Shown here: positions 28,244 to 36,127 of the stretch, piece by piece | Layout: the number at the start of each line of letters is the position of its first letter | Position numbering within the stretch: position 1 is the first letter of the stretch | From: Bacteroidota bacterium | GTDB taxonomy: Bacteria; Bacteroidota; Bacteroidia; UKL13-3 | Direction of reading: 5' to 3' | Assembly: GCA_040388375.1 (NCBI GenBank) | Contig: JAZKBU010000003.1 | Coordinates: forward strand, 496,001 to 560,000 | DNA length: 64,000 nt | Notes under the pieces: generated by a model | What the model was told of the DNA's origin: nothing | The model's input: the letters and a program-made list of their open reading frames with translations, nothing else | Database searches by the model: none | Translations under genes and position numbers: made by a program

Positions 28244-29584
28244 ATGAGCACCAACAACCAAACAAGCAAAGCGGTAAAGAGCAATTATTTTAGTGACTTG
28301 TTTAATTATTTTTATAAAAGCCCCAAACTATTTTCTAAAAAACAGTGGATTATTATTACTGTTTGGATACTGGTTAATTTAATATGCATGGTTTTGTATA
28401 TGGCGGCAGGAGCTTCTTTTGGCTTAGCGCTTCTTAACTGTATTTATGGTATAGCTATCATATTCGGATATTTTACCCGGTTAATAGCCTTGGTCATTTC
28501 TCCATTGTTTTTCTTTTCATTCCGCATTTTTATGCCTTCGTCAAAAACGAATGTGCAAAGAGCGTATGAGTGGGCCGATGCTTTAATTTTTGCCACCATA
28601 GCCGCCACTATTATCAGAGGTTATTTTATGGAGGCATATACCATTCCTACCTCATCAATGGAAAAATCATTATTGGTAGGTGACTTTTTATTTGTAAGTA
28701 AATACAGCTATGGAAACAGGTTACCACAAACGCCATTAAGCTTTCCATTCGTACATAACAAATTGCCATTTTCCGATACTAAAAAATCGTATTTAGAGTG
28801 GATGCAAATGCCATATAAACGATTGTTTGCCGTATCAAGTATTAAAAATAACGATGTAGTCGTTTTCAATTATCCATTTGAAATAGATAAGCCAACAGAT
28901 AAAAAAGAAAACTATATTAAACGTTGCGTTGGTATTGCAGGCGATAGTTTAAAAGTAGTGAATCAGCAATTGTTTGTAAATAACAAACCGGCCGATAATC
29001 CTGATTTGATGCAGCACTTTTATAAAGTTACCAGCACCGAAGGCATTAGCAAAAAATTTGTTGACGATAATGATATAACAGAAGGTGGATCTACAGATAA
29101 AGGATATTTATTGATTAACTTAACCAATAAAGCCAAAGAACAATTAAAAGGTTATAAAGGCATTGTTTCTGTTGAACGTAACGATACCAGTTATATTAGC
29201 GGTTATACAGCCTTTCAGGAAAAGTTTAAATGGAGCATAGATGATTTTGGCCCTATTTATATTCCTAAAGAAGGCGATGTAATAGAAATGAATGAACACA
29301 ATTACGATGTGTATGAATTTGCTATTAAACATTACGAAAACAATCCGAGTTTAACATGGCAAAATGGACAAGCTTTATTAAACGGACAACCCATAAAAAC
29401 ATACACGTTTAAGTATAACTATTACTTTATGATGGGTGATAACAGGGACAACTCAGCCGACAGCCGTTTCTGGGGTTTTGTACCGGAAACACATATAGTA
29501 GGTAAAGCATTATTTGTGTGGATGAGTTGGGATGCCGGCCATAAAACAGTGCGCTGGAGCAGGTTGTTTAAGTCGATTCATTAA
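28244..29584 (+). CDS. lepB: Signal peptidase I
   Basis: A 446-residue membrane peptidase of family S26. Hydrophobic segments at about 35-55 and 62-95 precede the catalytic region. The nucleophile is Ser138 in YTIPTSSMEKSLLVGD; the general base is Lys226 in NYIKRCVGIAGDS; and the C-terminal box MMGDNRDNSADSRFWG is near 398-413. It cleaves Sec signal peptides at the outer face of the inner membrane. The size is far above the ~320 residues of E. coli LepB because of a long insert between the Lys box and the C-terminal box (about 240-390), which is common in Bacteroidota. Confidence 0.95.
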   Translation: MSTNNQTSKAVKSNYFSDLFNYFYKSPKLFSKKQWIIITVWILVNLICMVLYMAAGASFGLALLNCIYGIAIIFGYFTRLIALVISPLFFFSFRIFMPSSKTNVQRAYEWADALIFATIAATIIRGYFMEAYTIPTSSMEKSLLVGDFLFVSKYSYGNRLPQTPLSFPFVHNKLPFSDTKKSYLEWMQMPYKRLFAVSSIKNNDVVVFNYPFEIDKPTDKKENYIKRCVGIAGDSLKVVNQQLFVNNKPADNPDLMQHFYKVTSTEGISKKFVDDNDITEGGSTDKGYLLINLTNKAKEQLKGYKGIVSVERNDTSYISGYTAFQEKFKWSIDDFGPIYIPKEGDVIEMNEHNYDVYEFAIKHYENNPSLTWQNGQALLNGQPIKTYTFKYNYYFMMGDNRDNSADSRFWGFVPETHIVGKALFVWMSWDAGHKTVRWSRLFKSIH

Positions 29585-29619
29585 TACCGGTTTTGTAATA
29601 GTTATTTGTTTATTGAGCT

Positions 29620-30462
29620 ATGACCAAAATTCCAACATACAATTTTCAAAAAATTGGCCGTAAAGAAAAACTGGTTGATTTAATTGTATGGGACGATCCT
29701 AATTTTTACCAGGTTGAAAAACCACATTGTCATGAATACCACGAAATATTTGTTATTTTAGAAGGCAATGGTTTACACCAGATAGATGGAACTATTTATC
29801 CATTACAAAACAAGTCTTTTCAAATAGTACCTCATTTTTTCTCACATCAGTTTACACGCGATGCAGAAAGCAAGGGATTTACCGTTGCTATTACCAATGT
29901 TTTTATTGAGCAATTAAGTCGTTTTGATAGTGATTCAAATTATAGAGCCTTGTTTGAAAAAGAACACATGATTCATTTATCAGCCAGCGAGTTTGAATCA
30001 TTTGATTTTTTCTTAAATGAAATTCAGAAACTGGAAATAAACGATGCATACAGACAAAATATATGTGCAGCCATTTTGCTTAAATTAATTCCTTTTATAG
30101 ACCATAACTTGGGTGTTGAAAACAACTTTTCTCGCTTGGTAAGAAAGGCATTGGAAAATAATTTCATGAAACGGCTATCAACCGAACAGTATGCTGCCAT
30201 GTTTAATTTAACAGCACTTAATTTAAACACAAAAGTTAAAAAAATTGCAGGTAAAACCATTATGCAAATGCAGGATGATTTACTGATAACAAATGTAAAA
30301 AGGTTATTATATAATACGGATATTGACTTAAAGGATATTGCTTTTGAGCATGGCTTTAATGACTACACCCACTTCTCCCATTTTTTCAAAAAACACACAG
30401 GTATATCGCCAATTGGTTATAGGAAAGGCATAAAAAATATACAAGAAATGAATAGGAATTGA
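29620..30462 (+). CDS. AraC family transcriptional regulator
   Basis: This 280-residue protein has an N-terminal cupin-like sensor domain (about 20-130, with HCHEYHEIFVILEGNG as the strand-loop-strand region) and a C-terminal pair of HTH motifs (about 180-272). The second reads DLKDIAFEHGFNDYTHFSHFFKKHTGISPIGYR in two parts, the AraC signature. It probably senses a small metabolite. The target cannot be read, but the heme-protein gene unit starts 52 bases downstream on the same strand, so neighbouring control is possible. It is 35 bases from lepB. Confidence 0.9.
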   Translation: MTKIPTYNFQKIGRKEKLVDLIVWDDPNFYQVEKPHCHEYHEIFVILEGNGLHQIDGTIYPLQNKSFQIVPHFFSHQFTRDAESKGFTVAITNVFIEQLSRFDSDSNYRALFEKEHMIHLSASEFESFDFFLNEIQKLEINDAYRQNICAAILLKLIPFIDHNLGVENNFSRLVRKALENNFMKRLSTEQYAAMFNLTALNLNTKVKKIAGKTIMQMQDDLLITNVKRLLYNTDIDLKDIAFEHGFNDYTHFSHFFKKHTGISPIGYRKGIKNIQEMNRN

Positions 30463-30514
30463 CAATTTCTTCTTAGTGCATACCGTTAGTTTTGCTTATT
30501 AAAACTTTATTAAT

Positions 30515-31342
30515 ATGAGCATGAGAAAAACTATAACCATTAGTATACTACTATTTTTTATAAGCGTTTGGAGTATTGAAATTCATTCTATGTCGTCAGG
30601 GGCATTAGCATTAACAGGTGCACCGCAAGAAAATAATTGCACCGGATGCCACCCCGGAGTGGCTAATAGCGATTCAAAAGGTGCTATTGTTATTACCATT
30701 GCAGGCAACCCAACTCATTATACCCCTGGACAAACTTACGATGTAAATGTAACGGTTAATTATCCGGGTAGAAATAGATTTGGTTTTGCACTTAACGTAA
30801 GAAAAAAAGGTGTTTTGTTTTTACCCGTTGGAGAGTTATTGGCAGAAAGCGGTTCTGGCGTTAGTGCAAATAGCTACGCTACCCATGAGTCAACCAGTAT
30901 AGATGCAAGCAATAATAAAACATGGACTTTCAAATGGACTGCTCCACAAACAATGGATACCGTTGTGTTTTATGCAGGTGGAATAGCCTCCAATAATAAT
31001 AAGCAAAATACAGGTGACCTGACTTATACATCATCTAAAACCTTATTACCGGGGGCAAAAACAACAGTTAATTCGTTAGATGTAATTAACTGGAAAAGTA
31101 TTTTTCCTAATCCGGTCCATAATGATGTTACATTGCAGTTTGATGTACAAACAAAAGATAACTACCAAATAACATTGTTAGACTTAAAAGGCGAACTAAA
31201 AGAAACCTTACTGCAACAAACATTATCGGTTGGTCAACAACAATTAAACTTAACATTTGCTAATGAATACCCGGCAGGTATTTACATCATCAGCGTATCA
31301 TCTTCAAATTGTAATACGTATAAAAAAATTATTATTTTATAA
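30515..31342 (+). CDS. Choice-of-anchor V (Reelin-like) heme-binding protein with T9SS type A domain
   Basis: A 275-residue exported protein. The signal peptide spans about 1-27. A single c-type heme site CTGCH (Cys42, Cys45, His46) starts the mature chain, followed by a Reelin/choice-of-anchor V beta-sandwich (about 50-185, with YPGRNRFGFALNV and FYAGGIASN). A T9SS type A sorting domain forms the C-terminus (IFPNPVHNDVTLQF, then YPAGIYIISVSS, about 195-275). The combination predicts a heme carried on a cell-surface protein. It opens a rightward seven-gene unit. A TAGTTTTG box at 30487-30494 may be its -7 element, but no -33 TTTG is seen. Confidence 0.85.
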   Translation: MSMRKTITISILLFFISVWSIEIHSMSSGALALTGAPQENNCTGCHPGVANSDSKGAIVITIAGNPTHYTPGQTYDVNVTVNYPGRNRFGFALNVRKKGVLFLPVGELLAESGSGVSANSYATHESTSIDASNNKTWTFKWTAPQTMDTVVFYAGGIASNNNKQNTGDLTYTSSKTLLPGAKTTVNSLDVINWKSIFPNPVHNDVTLQFDVQTKDNYQITLLDLKGELKETLLQQTLSVGQQQLNLTFANEYPAGIYIISVSSSNCNTYKKIIIL

Positions 31343-31404
31343 GGATTATTGATAAGTTTTATGTTATTCAATCAATAAAATAATATTTTTGAACATATTG
31401 CGGT

Positions 31405-31878
31405 GTGTTTAAAAAAGTGAATAGAACTATAAAAATTGTATTACCTGTTTTAATCCTGTTATTTATTGCTTGCTCCCATTATGATAGTTTGCAAAAAAAT
31501 GGGGTAGAAAGCAGTGCAAATAAAAGTAGCCACAATAGTGGTCAGGATTGTATGCGTTGCCATAACGATGACAAGCATGAAGCTTCATTTTATGCTTGGT
31601 GGAATGTAGCAGGAACAATTTTTAAAGGTTCAGGAGCATTGAACACAGAAGCACGCATTGAGCTTTGGAGTGAACCAAATGGTAAAGGATTTCGTATTTT
31701 AAGTTTAGCAACAGATAAAGAGGCTAATTTTTACAGCGAAAAAATTATAAAATTTAATGGCGGTTGTTACCCCATAGCTATCAGCGGAGTTGACACAGTA
31801 GCAATGAGTCAATCTTTTAATGGCGGTGGATGTAATAGTTGCCATGGAGTATCAACCGATAAAATAATAGTGAATTAG
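31405..31878 (+). CDS. Diheme c-type lipoprotein
   Basis: A 157-residue protein starting at GTG. It has a lipobox signal (LLFIAC, Cys23) and two CxxCH heme sites, CMRCH (Cys49, Cys52, His53) and CNSCH (Cys143, Cys146, His147). Between them is a beta domain like carboxypeptidase-regulatory domains (WWNVAGTIFKGSG, RIELWSEPNGKG, SLATDKEANFYSE). It would sit in the periplasm or outer membrane as an electron carrier. The family is not named that I know. It is second in the rightward unit and is followed by two smaller heme lipoproteins after 6 bases. No Met ligands are obvious, so heme coordination may be His/His or pentacoordinate. Confidence 0.8.
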   Translation: MFKKVNRTIKIVLPVLILLFIACSHYDSLQKNGVESSANKSSHNSGQDCMRCHNDDKHEASFYAWWNVAGTIFKGSGALNTEARIELWSEPNGKGFRILSLATDKEANFYSEKIIKFNGGCYPIAISGVDTVAMSQSFNGGGCNSCHGVSTDKIIVN

Positions 31879-31884
31879 ATATAT

Positions 31885-32235
31885 ATGAAAAAAATAATAC
31901 TATCAGGCGTCCTGCTCAGTTTTGTAGTTATATCAGGGTGTTATTTTGATAACAAAGAAGAGTTATACCCGAACCTTAATTCCGATTGTAACGCATCCTT
32001 AACATACAATACCGGAATTAAAACCATAATTGATAATAATTGCAGTACTTCAAATTGTCATGTTGCAGGAGGAACGGCTATTGATTTGTCGACCTATACA
32101 TTGGTGAAAAATAATGCATCAAAAATTACCGACAGGGCTATTACACAAAAAAATATGCCGGCACCGTCAGGCATGTCAAGTTGTAATATTACAAAACTTG
32201 ATAACTGGATAAAAGCAGGAATGCCCGAAAATTAG
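31885..32235 (+). CDS. Small c-type cytochrome-like lipoprotein with CX4CH site (copy 1)
   Basis: A 116-residue lipoprotein (lipobox VISGC, Cys19). It shows the pattern IIDNNCSTSNCHVAGG, a CX4CH heme site (Cys53, Cys58, His59) in place of the usual CX2CH, and NMPAPSGM (Met91, Met97) as a likely axial Met. The C-terminal helix LDNWIKAGMPE is typical of planctomycete-type cytochrome c domains. Two extra Cys (Cys35 and Cys100) may form a disulfide. It is clearly related to the next gene, from which it is 4 bases away, so the pair arose by tandem duplication. Heme attachment is inferred from the motif only. Confidence 0.8.
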   Translation: MKKIILSGVLLSFVVISGCYFDNKEELYPNLNSDCNASLTYNTGIKTIIDNNCSTSNCHVAGGTAIDLSTYTLVKNNASKITDRAITQKNMPAPSGMSSCNITKLDNWIKAGMPEN

Positions 32236-32239
32236 TGCT

Positions 32240-32584
32240 ATGAAAAGAGTATTTGCTTTAATGCTTATATGCAGTATAGTTGTTGCCGTTAGCTGCCAAC
32301 ATAAAAAGGAAGAACAGCAAATAGTAAACGCAACAGATAGTTGCAATGCCGCTTTAACCTATACAGGGGGTATAAAAACATTGGTTGATGCCAATTGTGC
32401 ATACAGTGGTTGCCATGTAGTAGGAACGGGGGCTGGCGATTTAACTACCTATGAGTTGTTATCGTCAAAAGCAAGTGAAATAAATACTAGGGTTGTTCTC
32501 GTTAAAAATATGCCGCCATCAAGCATGTCGGATTGTAATATATCAAAATTAGATAATTGGATAAAGGCAGGAATGCCGGAATAA
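32240..32584 (+). CDS. Small c-type cytochrome-like lipoprotein with CX4CH site (copy 2)
   Basis: A 114-residue paralogue of the preceding gene. It has a lipobox (AVSC, Cys19), the CX4CH site DANCAYSGCH (Cys53, Cys58, His59), KNMPPSSM (Met91, Met96) and the closing helix LDNWIKAGMPE. The Cys pair outside the heme site (Cys35, Cys99) is kept. The mature parts of the two proteins align without large gaps, while the signal peptides and the linker differ. It is followed after 12 bases by the DUF5777 barrel gene, suggesting that the heme lipoproteins and the barrel act together. Confidence 0.8.
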   Translation: MKRVFALMLICSIVVAVSCQHKKEEQQIVNATDSCNAALTYTGGIKTLVDANCAYSGCHVVGTGAGDLTTYELLSSKASEINTRVVLVKNMPPSSMSDCNISKLDNWIKAGMPE

Positions 32585-32596
32585 AATAGAAATAAA

Positions 32597-33502
32597 ATGA
32601 AAAAAAACATACTTCTTGTAACGCTGTTGTTAGCTGTAAATTTTGTTTGGGCTCAAGATGATTTATTGGATTTGTTAAAAGATGAAAATACAAAAGCTAC
32701 ACCAGTATTAGCTACTTTTAAAGGCACCAGGATTATCACAGGCCAAAGCAATGAGAATATTTCAAAAAAGCATTTAAACTTTTTGATTTTACATCGTTTT
32801 GGTGAATTAAAAGATGATGCCTGGTATTATAGTTTTTTAGGTTTAGACGGTGCTTCTGTTCGTTTAGCTTTTGACTATGGTATTACCGATAAATTAATGA
32901 TAGGAGCAGGACGCAGTACAGTTGGAAAGGTGTATGATGGCAGTGTTAAATACAAATTGGCACAGCAAACTTCGGGTGGCAAAAAAAACTTTCCATTAGC
33001 TATTTCATATTATGGTAATATGGCTATTAAAACAGAAACGTTTACAAACACAGCAATCAACAATTATTTCTCTTCCCGTTTAACTTTCAGTAACCAGTTA
33101 ATCATTGCACGCAAAGTAAATAATGCTGTTTCATTGCAATTAACACCCACTATGGTACATAGAAATTTAGTAGAGAAAAAGGCATACCCGAATACAGTTT
33201 TTGCGCTAGGTTTAGGCGGCTCGTTTAAATTAACACGCAGTACCCGTTTTAATATAGAATATTATCCCCGTTTAAACGGAAGAGACGAAAAATCAGAATC
33301 AGGACAAGACTATACTGATTATTTGGCTGTTGGTTTTGATATAGAAACAGGTGGGCACGTTTTTCAATTAATGCTAAGTAACTCCACTTACATGTACGAG
33401 CAGGGTTTTGTTACACAAACCACAGGCAAATGGGGCGATTTTGGGGTAAGAATAGGCTTTAACCTATCCCGTACCTTTTCGTTTGATAAAGAGCACAGGT
33501 AG
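32597..33502 (+). CDS. DUF5777 family beta-barrel protein
   Basis: A 301-residue outer-membrane protein. The signal peptide ends in NFVWAQ (about 20). The mature N-terminus holds the family block VLATFKGTRIITGQSNENISKKHLNFLILHRFG (split over about 36-68), followed by YYSFLGLDGASVRLAFDYGITDKLMIGAGRS (about 78-108), both typical of DUF5777. The remainder is amphipathic strands ending FGVRIGFNLSRTFSF. DUF5777 barrels often lie beside cytochrome c and YceI genes in Bacteroidota, which fits here. The transported or docked partner is unknown. A porin for electron transfer or small ions is a guess. Confidence 0.85.
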   Translation: MKKNILLVTLLLAVNFVWAQDDLLDLLKDENTKATPVLATFKGTRIITGQSNENISKKHLNFLILHRFGELKDDAWYYSFLGLDGASVRLAFDYGITDKLMIGAGRSTVGKVYDGSVKYKLAQQTSGGKKNFPLAISYYGNMAIKTETFTNTAINNYFSSRLTFSNQLIIARKVNNAVSLQLTPTMVHRNLVEKKAYPNTVFALGLGGSFKLTRSTRFNIEYYPRLNGRDEKSESGQDYTDYLAVGFDIETGGHVFQLMLSNSTYMYEQGFVTQTTGKWGDFGVRIGFNLSRTFSFDKEHR

Positions 33503-33523
33503 CACGTATAAATGTTATAGCTA

Positions 33524-34036
33524 GTGAAACGCTTACTATTATATGGATTAGGCTTATTAGTACTACTAAGTTTTTTATTAGTAAAAAATAATAAAACGAT
33601 ACCTCAAGGTATAGTCATTGATAAAATAGTAGTAATTAAATCGCAACATAAGATGTACGTTTATAGTAATAACGAATTACTAAAAACATATAAAATTGCT
33701 TTTGGCAGGGGAGGAGACGGAGCCAAAGAATATGAAGGTGATAAAAAAACACCCGAAGGCGTTTATTTTATCAATGCCAAAAATAAAGACAGTGGCTACC
33801 ATAACAATTTAGGTATATCGTATCCAAACAAAGCAGATGTAGAGCGTTGCCAAAAATTGAATAAACCAACGGGTGGAGATATAAAAATACACGGTTTAAA
33901 AAATGGTTTTGGCTTTATAGGAAGTGTGCATCACTTGTTTGACTGGACATTAGGTTGTATAGCCTTAACCAATGATGAAGTAGATGAACTAAGCCTACAT
34001 ACACCCATTGGCACTATTATTGAAATAAAACATTAA
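33524..34036 (+). CDS. L,D-transpeptidase family protein
   Basis: A 170-residue protein starting at GTG. It has one N-terminal membrane helix (about 5-22) and a YkuD domain (about 33-168). The catalytic motif is HGLKNGFGFIGSVHHLFDWTLGC in two parts: His123, His136/137 and Cys145, followed by IALTNDEVDEL. This places it in the ErfK/YnhG branch, which makes 3-3 peptidoglycan cross-links or attaches proteins to peptidoglycan in the periplasm. Its place inside the heme-protein unit suggests a wall-anchoring job, but that is inference. It starts 21 bases after the DUF5777 stop. Confidence 0.87.
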   Translation: MKRLLLYGLGLLVLLSFLLVKNNKTIPQGIVIDKIVVIKSQHKMYVYSNNELLKTYKIAFGRGGDGAKEYEGDKKTPEGVYFINAKNKDSGYHNNLGISYPNKADVERCQKLNKPTGGDIKIHGLKNGFGFIGSVHHLFDWTLGCIALTNDEVDELSLHTPIGTIIEIKH

Positions 34037-34048
34037 AATATAAAACGT

Positions 34049-34600
34049 ATGAAAAAAATAATTTTAACCATTACCGCTACAGCCGCTATTGCTTTAGCCA
34101 ATTTAACGGCACAACCACTTTACAAAGCCAGTAATGCAGAGGTAAGTTTCTTCTCAAGCACCCCGGCTGAGAATATAGATGCTAAAACAGTAAGCGCTAC
34201 TACTTTGATTAATGTAAAAACAAAAGATATCGCATTTGTTATTCAAAACATATCATTTCAGTTTCCTAATAAACTAATGCAGGAACACTTTAACGAAAAG
34301 TATATGGAAAGCGAAAAATTTCCATTAAGCCAGTTTAGAGGAACCGTGCAGGAGAATATAGATTTAACCAAACCCGGAACTTACCATGTAACCGTAAAAG
34401 GAAAACTAAATATACATGGGGTAGAGCAGGAGAGAATCATAACAGGTACCATAACAGTACATGAGGGTAAAATAGAACTGGTAAGTAACTTTAAAGTTAA
34501 AGTAGCCGACCATAAAATAGAAATTCCTAAATTAGTATTGGCTAAAATAGCTGAAGAGCTAGATGTAAAAGTAATGGCCATATTGGTACCTAAACAGTAA
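34049..34600 (+). CDS. YceI family protein
   Basis: A 183-residue periplasmic protein with a signal peptide ending ANLTAQ (about 22). The lipocalin-like YceI fold follows: VSFFSSTPAENIDAKT (about 33-48), FVIQNISFQFPNKLMQEHFNEKYMESEKFP in two parts (about 67-96), then YHVTVKGKLNIHGVEQERIITGTI (about 112-135). YceI proteins bind polyisoprenoid or other hydrophobic molecules and are often linked to cytochrome b561 or respiration. It closes the heme-protein unit, 12 bases after the L,D-transpeptidase gene and before a terminator. Confidence 0.9.
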   Translation: MKKIILTITATAAIALANLTAQPLYKASNAEVSFFSSTPAENIDAKTVSATTLINVKTKDIAFVIQNISFQFPNKLMQEHFNEKYMESEKFPLSQFRGTVQENIDLTKPGTYHVTVKGKLNIHGVEQERIITGTITVHEGKIELVSNFKVKVADHKIEIPKLVLAKIAEELDVKVMAILVPKQ

Positions 34601-34616
34601 TTAATTTAATCTCAAT

Positions 34617-34652
34617 AAAAAATGCAGCTTGTTGAACAATAAGCTGCATTTT
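34617..34652 (+). terminator. Terminator of the heme-protein unit
   Basis: The 13-14-base stem AAAAAATGCAGCTT pairs with AAGCTGCATTTTTT around a 10-base loop, 16 bases after the YceI stop. Confidence 0.85.
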
Positions 34653-34710
34653 TTATTTAGTAATTTTTAAATTTTAGTTTCCATTAAAACACATATTCTT
34701 GTTTTAAATT

Positions 34711-36042
34711 ATGTCACTAACAAAAATATTTATAATTGTTTTAACCCTGTTCAATTGTTTTGTAGCCCAAGCCCAAAACTCAAAAGAAGAGTTTGTGCAA
34801 AAAGGCAAGCACGTATTGGATTTATTTATAGCCAACCAGTTTGATTCCATTGCCGCAGAGTTTAATGCAGATCAGCAAGCATATAATAGTGCTGCTGCCA
34901 TTGCCTCTAACTATACACCCACCACAACTACTTATGGCAATATACAATCTTATCGTTTAGGAGGTTTTACCGATAATAAATCGCAGGTATTAGTGGAGTT
35001 TGTATGTAAAACAGTTTATAGTATGGAGCTATTATTTCAGCTTACTTTTATGAGTTCAAGCAAAAAGCTCGTTATGTTTACCGTAAGAGAAGCATTTAAA
35101 GTATATGCTATTCCTGCTTATGCCGATGCCAGTTTATACAATGAACAGAATATAACATTTGCTGCCGATTCAACTATGCCATTAAGAGGTATTTTAACAT
35201 CACCGGCTACCATAGCAAAAGCACCTTTAGTTATTATTATTCCAGCAGCGGGTCCAACCGATATGGACGGTATTTTTGCATCAAAGCCTTACAAAGATAT
35301 TTCAGTCGGTTTAGCCTCCAATGGAATAGCCGTATTCAGATATAATAAACGGAGCTTAAATTATGGTTTTAATATAATGCAATATAAATTGAATGGCACC
35401 CAATATACACCGGAATTAGATGTGCTTTTTGACCTGTACGCAGCCATTGACTTATTGAAACAAAATCCACACGTTGACAGCAGTAAAATTTATTTATTAG
35501 GACATGGAGAAGGTGCTTATTTAGCTCCTTACGTAGCCAGTCAGAAATCAATTATAAAAGGAATTGTTATGTTAGGTGCCAATGCCAATCATCCGTTGGA
35601 AATGATGAATGATCAGAATGATTATTTAATTAAAATACTTCCACATAAAAAACACGATTTTGATGAAATAAAAGAGCGTTCAAAAATAGTATTGAAACAT
35701 AAAGTAAAAGAAAATACTTCCTATACTATTTTACCTTACGATTTACAGGCAAGTTATTGGCTTTGGATTAATGAGTATGACCAAATAAAAGTGGCAAAAA
35801 AATTAAGTATTCCCGTTTTTATTATGCAAGGAGGAAGAGATTACCAGGTGGACGAAAAGAATTTTTTTGTATGGCAAAAAAAACTGCGCAAAAAGAAAAA
35901 TGCCAGCTTTAAACTATACCCTAAAATGAACCACATTATGCACGAAGGAGAAGGCGAGTCAACCTATAGCGAATATAGCATTATGCGCCATATACCTTTT
36001 GAAGTAATTAATGATATACAAAACTGGCTGCATCAGAATTAG
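34711..36042 (+). CDS. DUF3887 + alpha/beta-hydrolase protein with Ser-to-Gly change at the nucleophile
   Basis: A 443-residue exported protein: signal peptide to about 22 (VAQAQ), DUF3887-like NTF2 fold (about 24-130), and an alpha/beta hydrolase domain (about 145-440). The nucleophile elbow reads GHGEG (264-268), so the usual Ser of GxSxG is Gly266 (codon GGA at 35506-35508). The other triad members look present: Asp377 in MQGGRDYQV and His408 in PKMNHIMHEG. The oxyanion region IIIPAAGPTDMDG (176-188) is intact. The protein could be an inactive relative, a binding protein, or the result of a sequence error. It is monocistronic, with a terminator on its 3' side. Confidence 0.85.
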   Translation: MSLTKIFIIVLTLFNCFVAQAQNSKEEFVQKGKHVLDLFIANQFDSIAAEFNADQQAYNSAAAIASNYTPTTTTYGNIQSYRLGGFTDNKSQVLVEFVCKTVYSMELLFQLTFMSSSKKLVMFTVREAFKVYAIPAYADASLYNEQNITFAADSTMPLRGILTSPATIAKAPLVIIIPAAGPTDMDGIFASKPYKDISVGLASNGIAVFRYNKRSLNYGFNIMQYKLNGTQYTPELDVLFDLYAAIDLLKQNPHVDSSKIYLLGHGEGAYLAPYVASQKSIIKGIVMLGANANHPLEMMNDQNDYLIKILPHKKHDFDEIKERSKIVLKHKVKENTSYTILPYDLQASYWLWINEYDQIKVAKKLSIPVFIMQGGRDYQVDEKNFFVWQKKLRKKKNASFKLYPKMNHIMHEGEGESTYSEYSIMRHIPFEVINDIQNWLHQN

Positions 36043-36054
36043 GGCAGCTATGAA

Positions 36055-36090
36055 TAAAAAAAGCCTTCAAGTTTTCTTGAAGGCTTTTTT
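36055..36090. terminator. Bidirectional terminator between convergent genes
   Basis: The 15-16-base stem AAAAAAGCCTTCAAG pairs with CTTGAAGGCTTTTTT around a TTTT loop. It lies 13 bases past the hydrolase stop and about 40 bases from the acyl-CoA dehydrogenase stop. Confidence 0.87.
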
Positions 36091-36127
36091 ATAAGTTATT
36101 ATTACCAATTGGTAAAAGAATAGTAGT

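Noticed and set aside
30464-30494. TAGTTTTG before the heme-protein unit as a full promoter.
   Set aside because: The -7 box fits, but no TTG or TTTG lies 19-21 bases upstream, so it is only mentioned in the gene entry.
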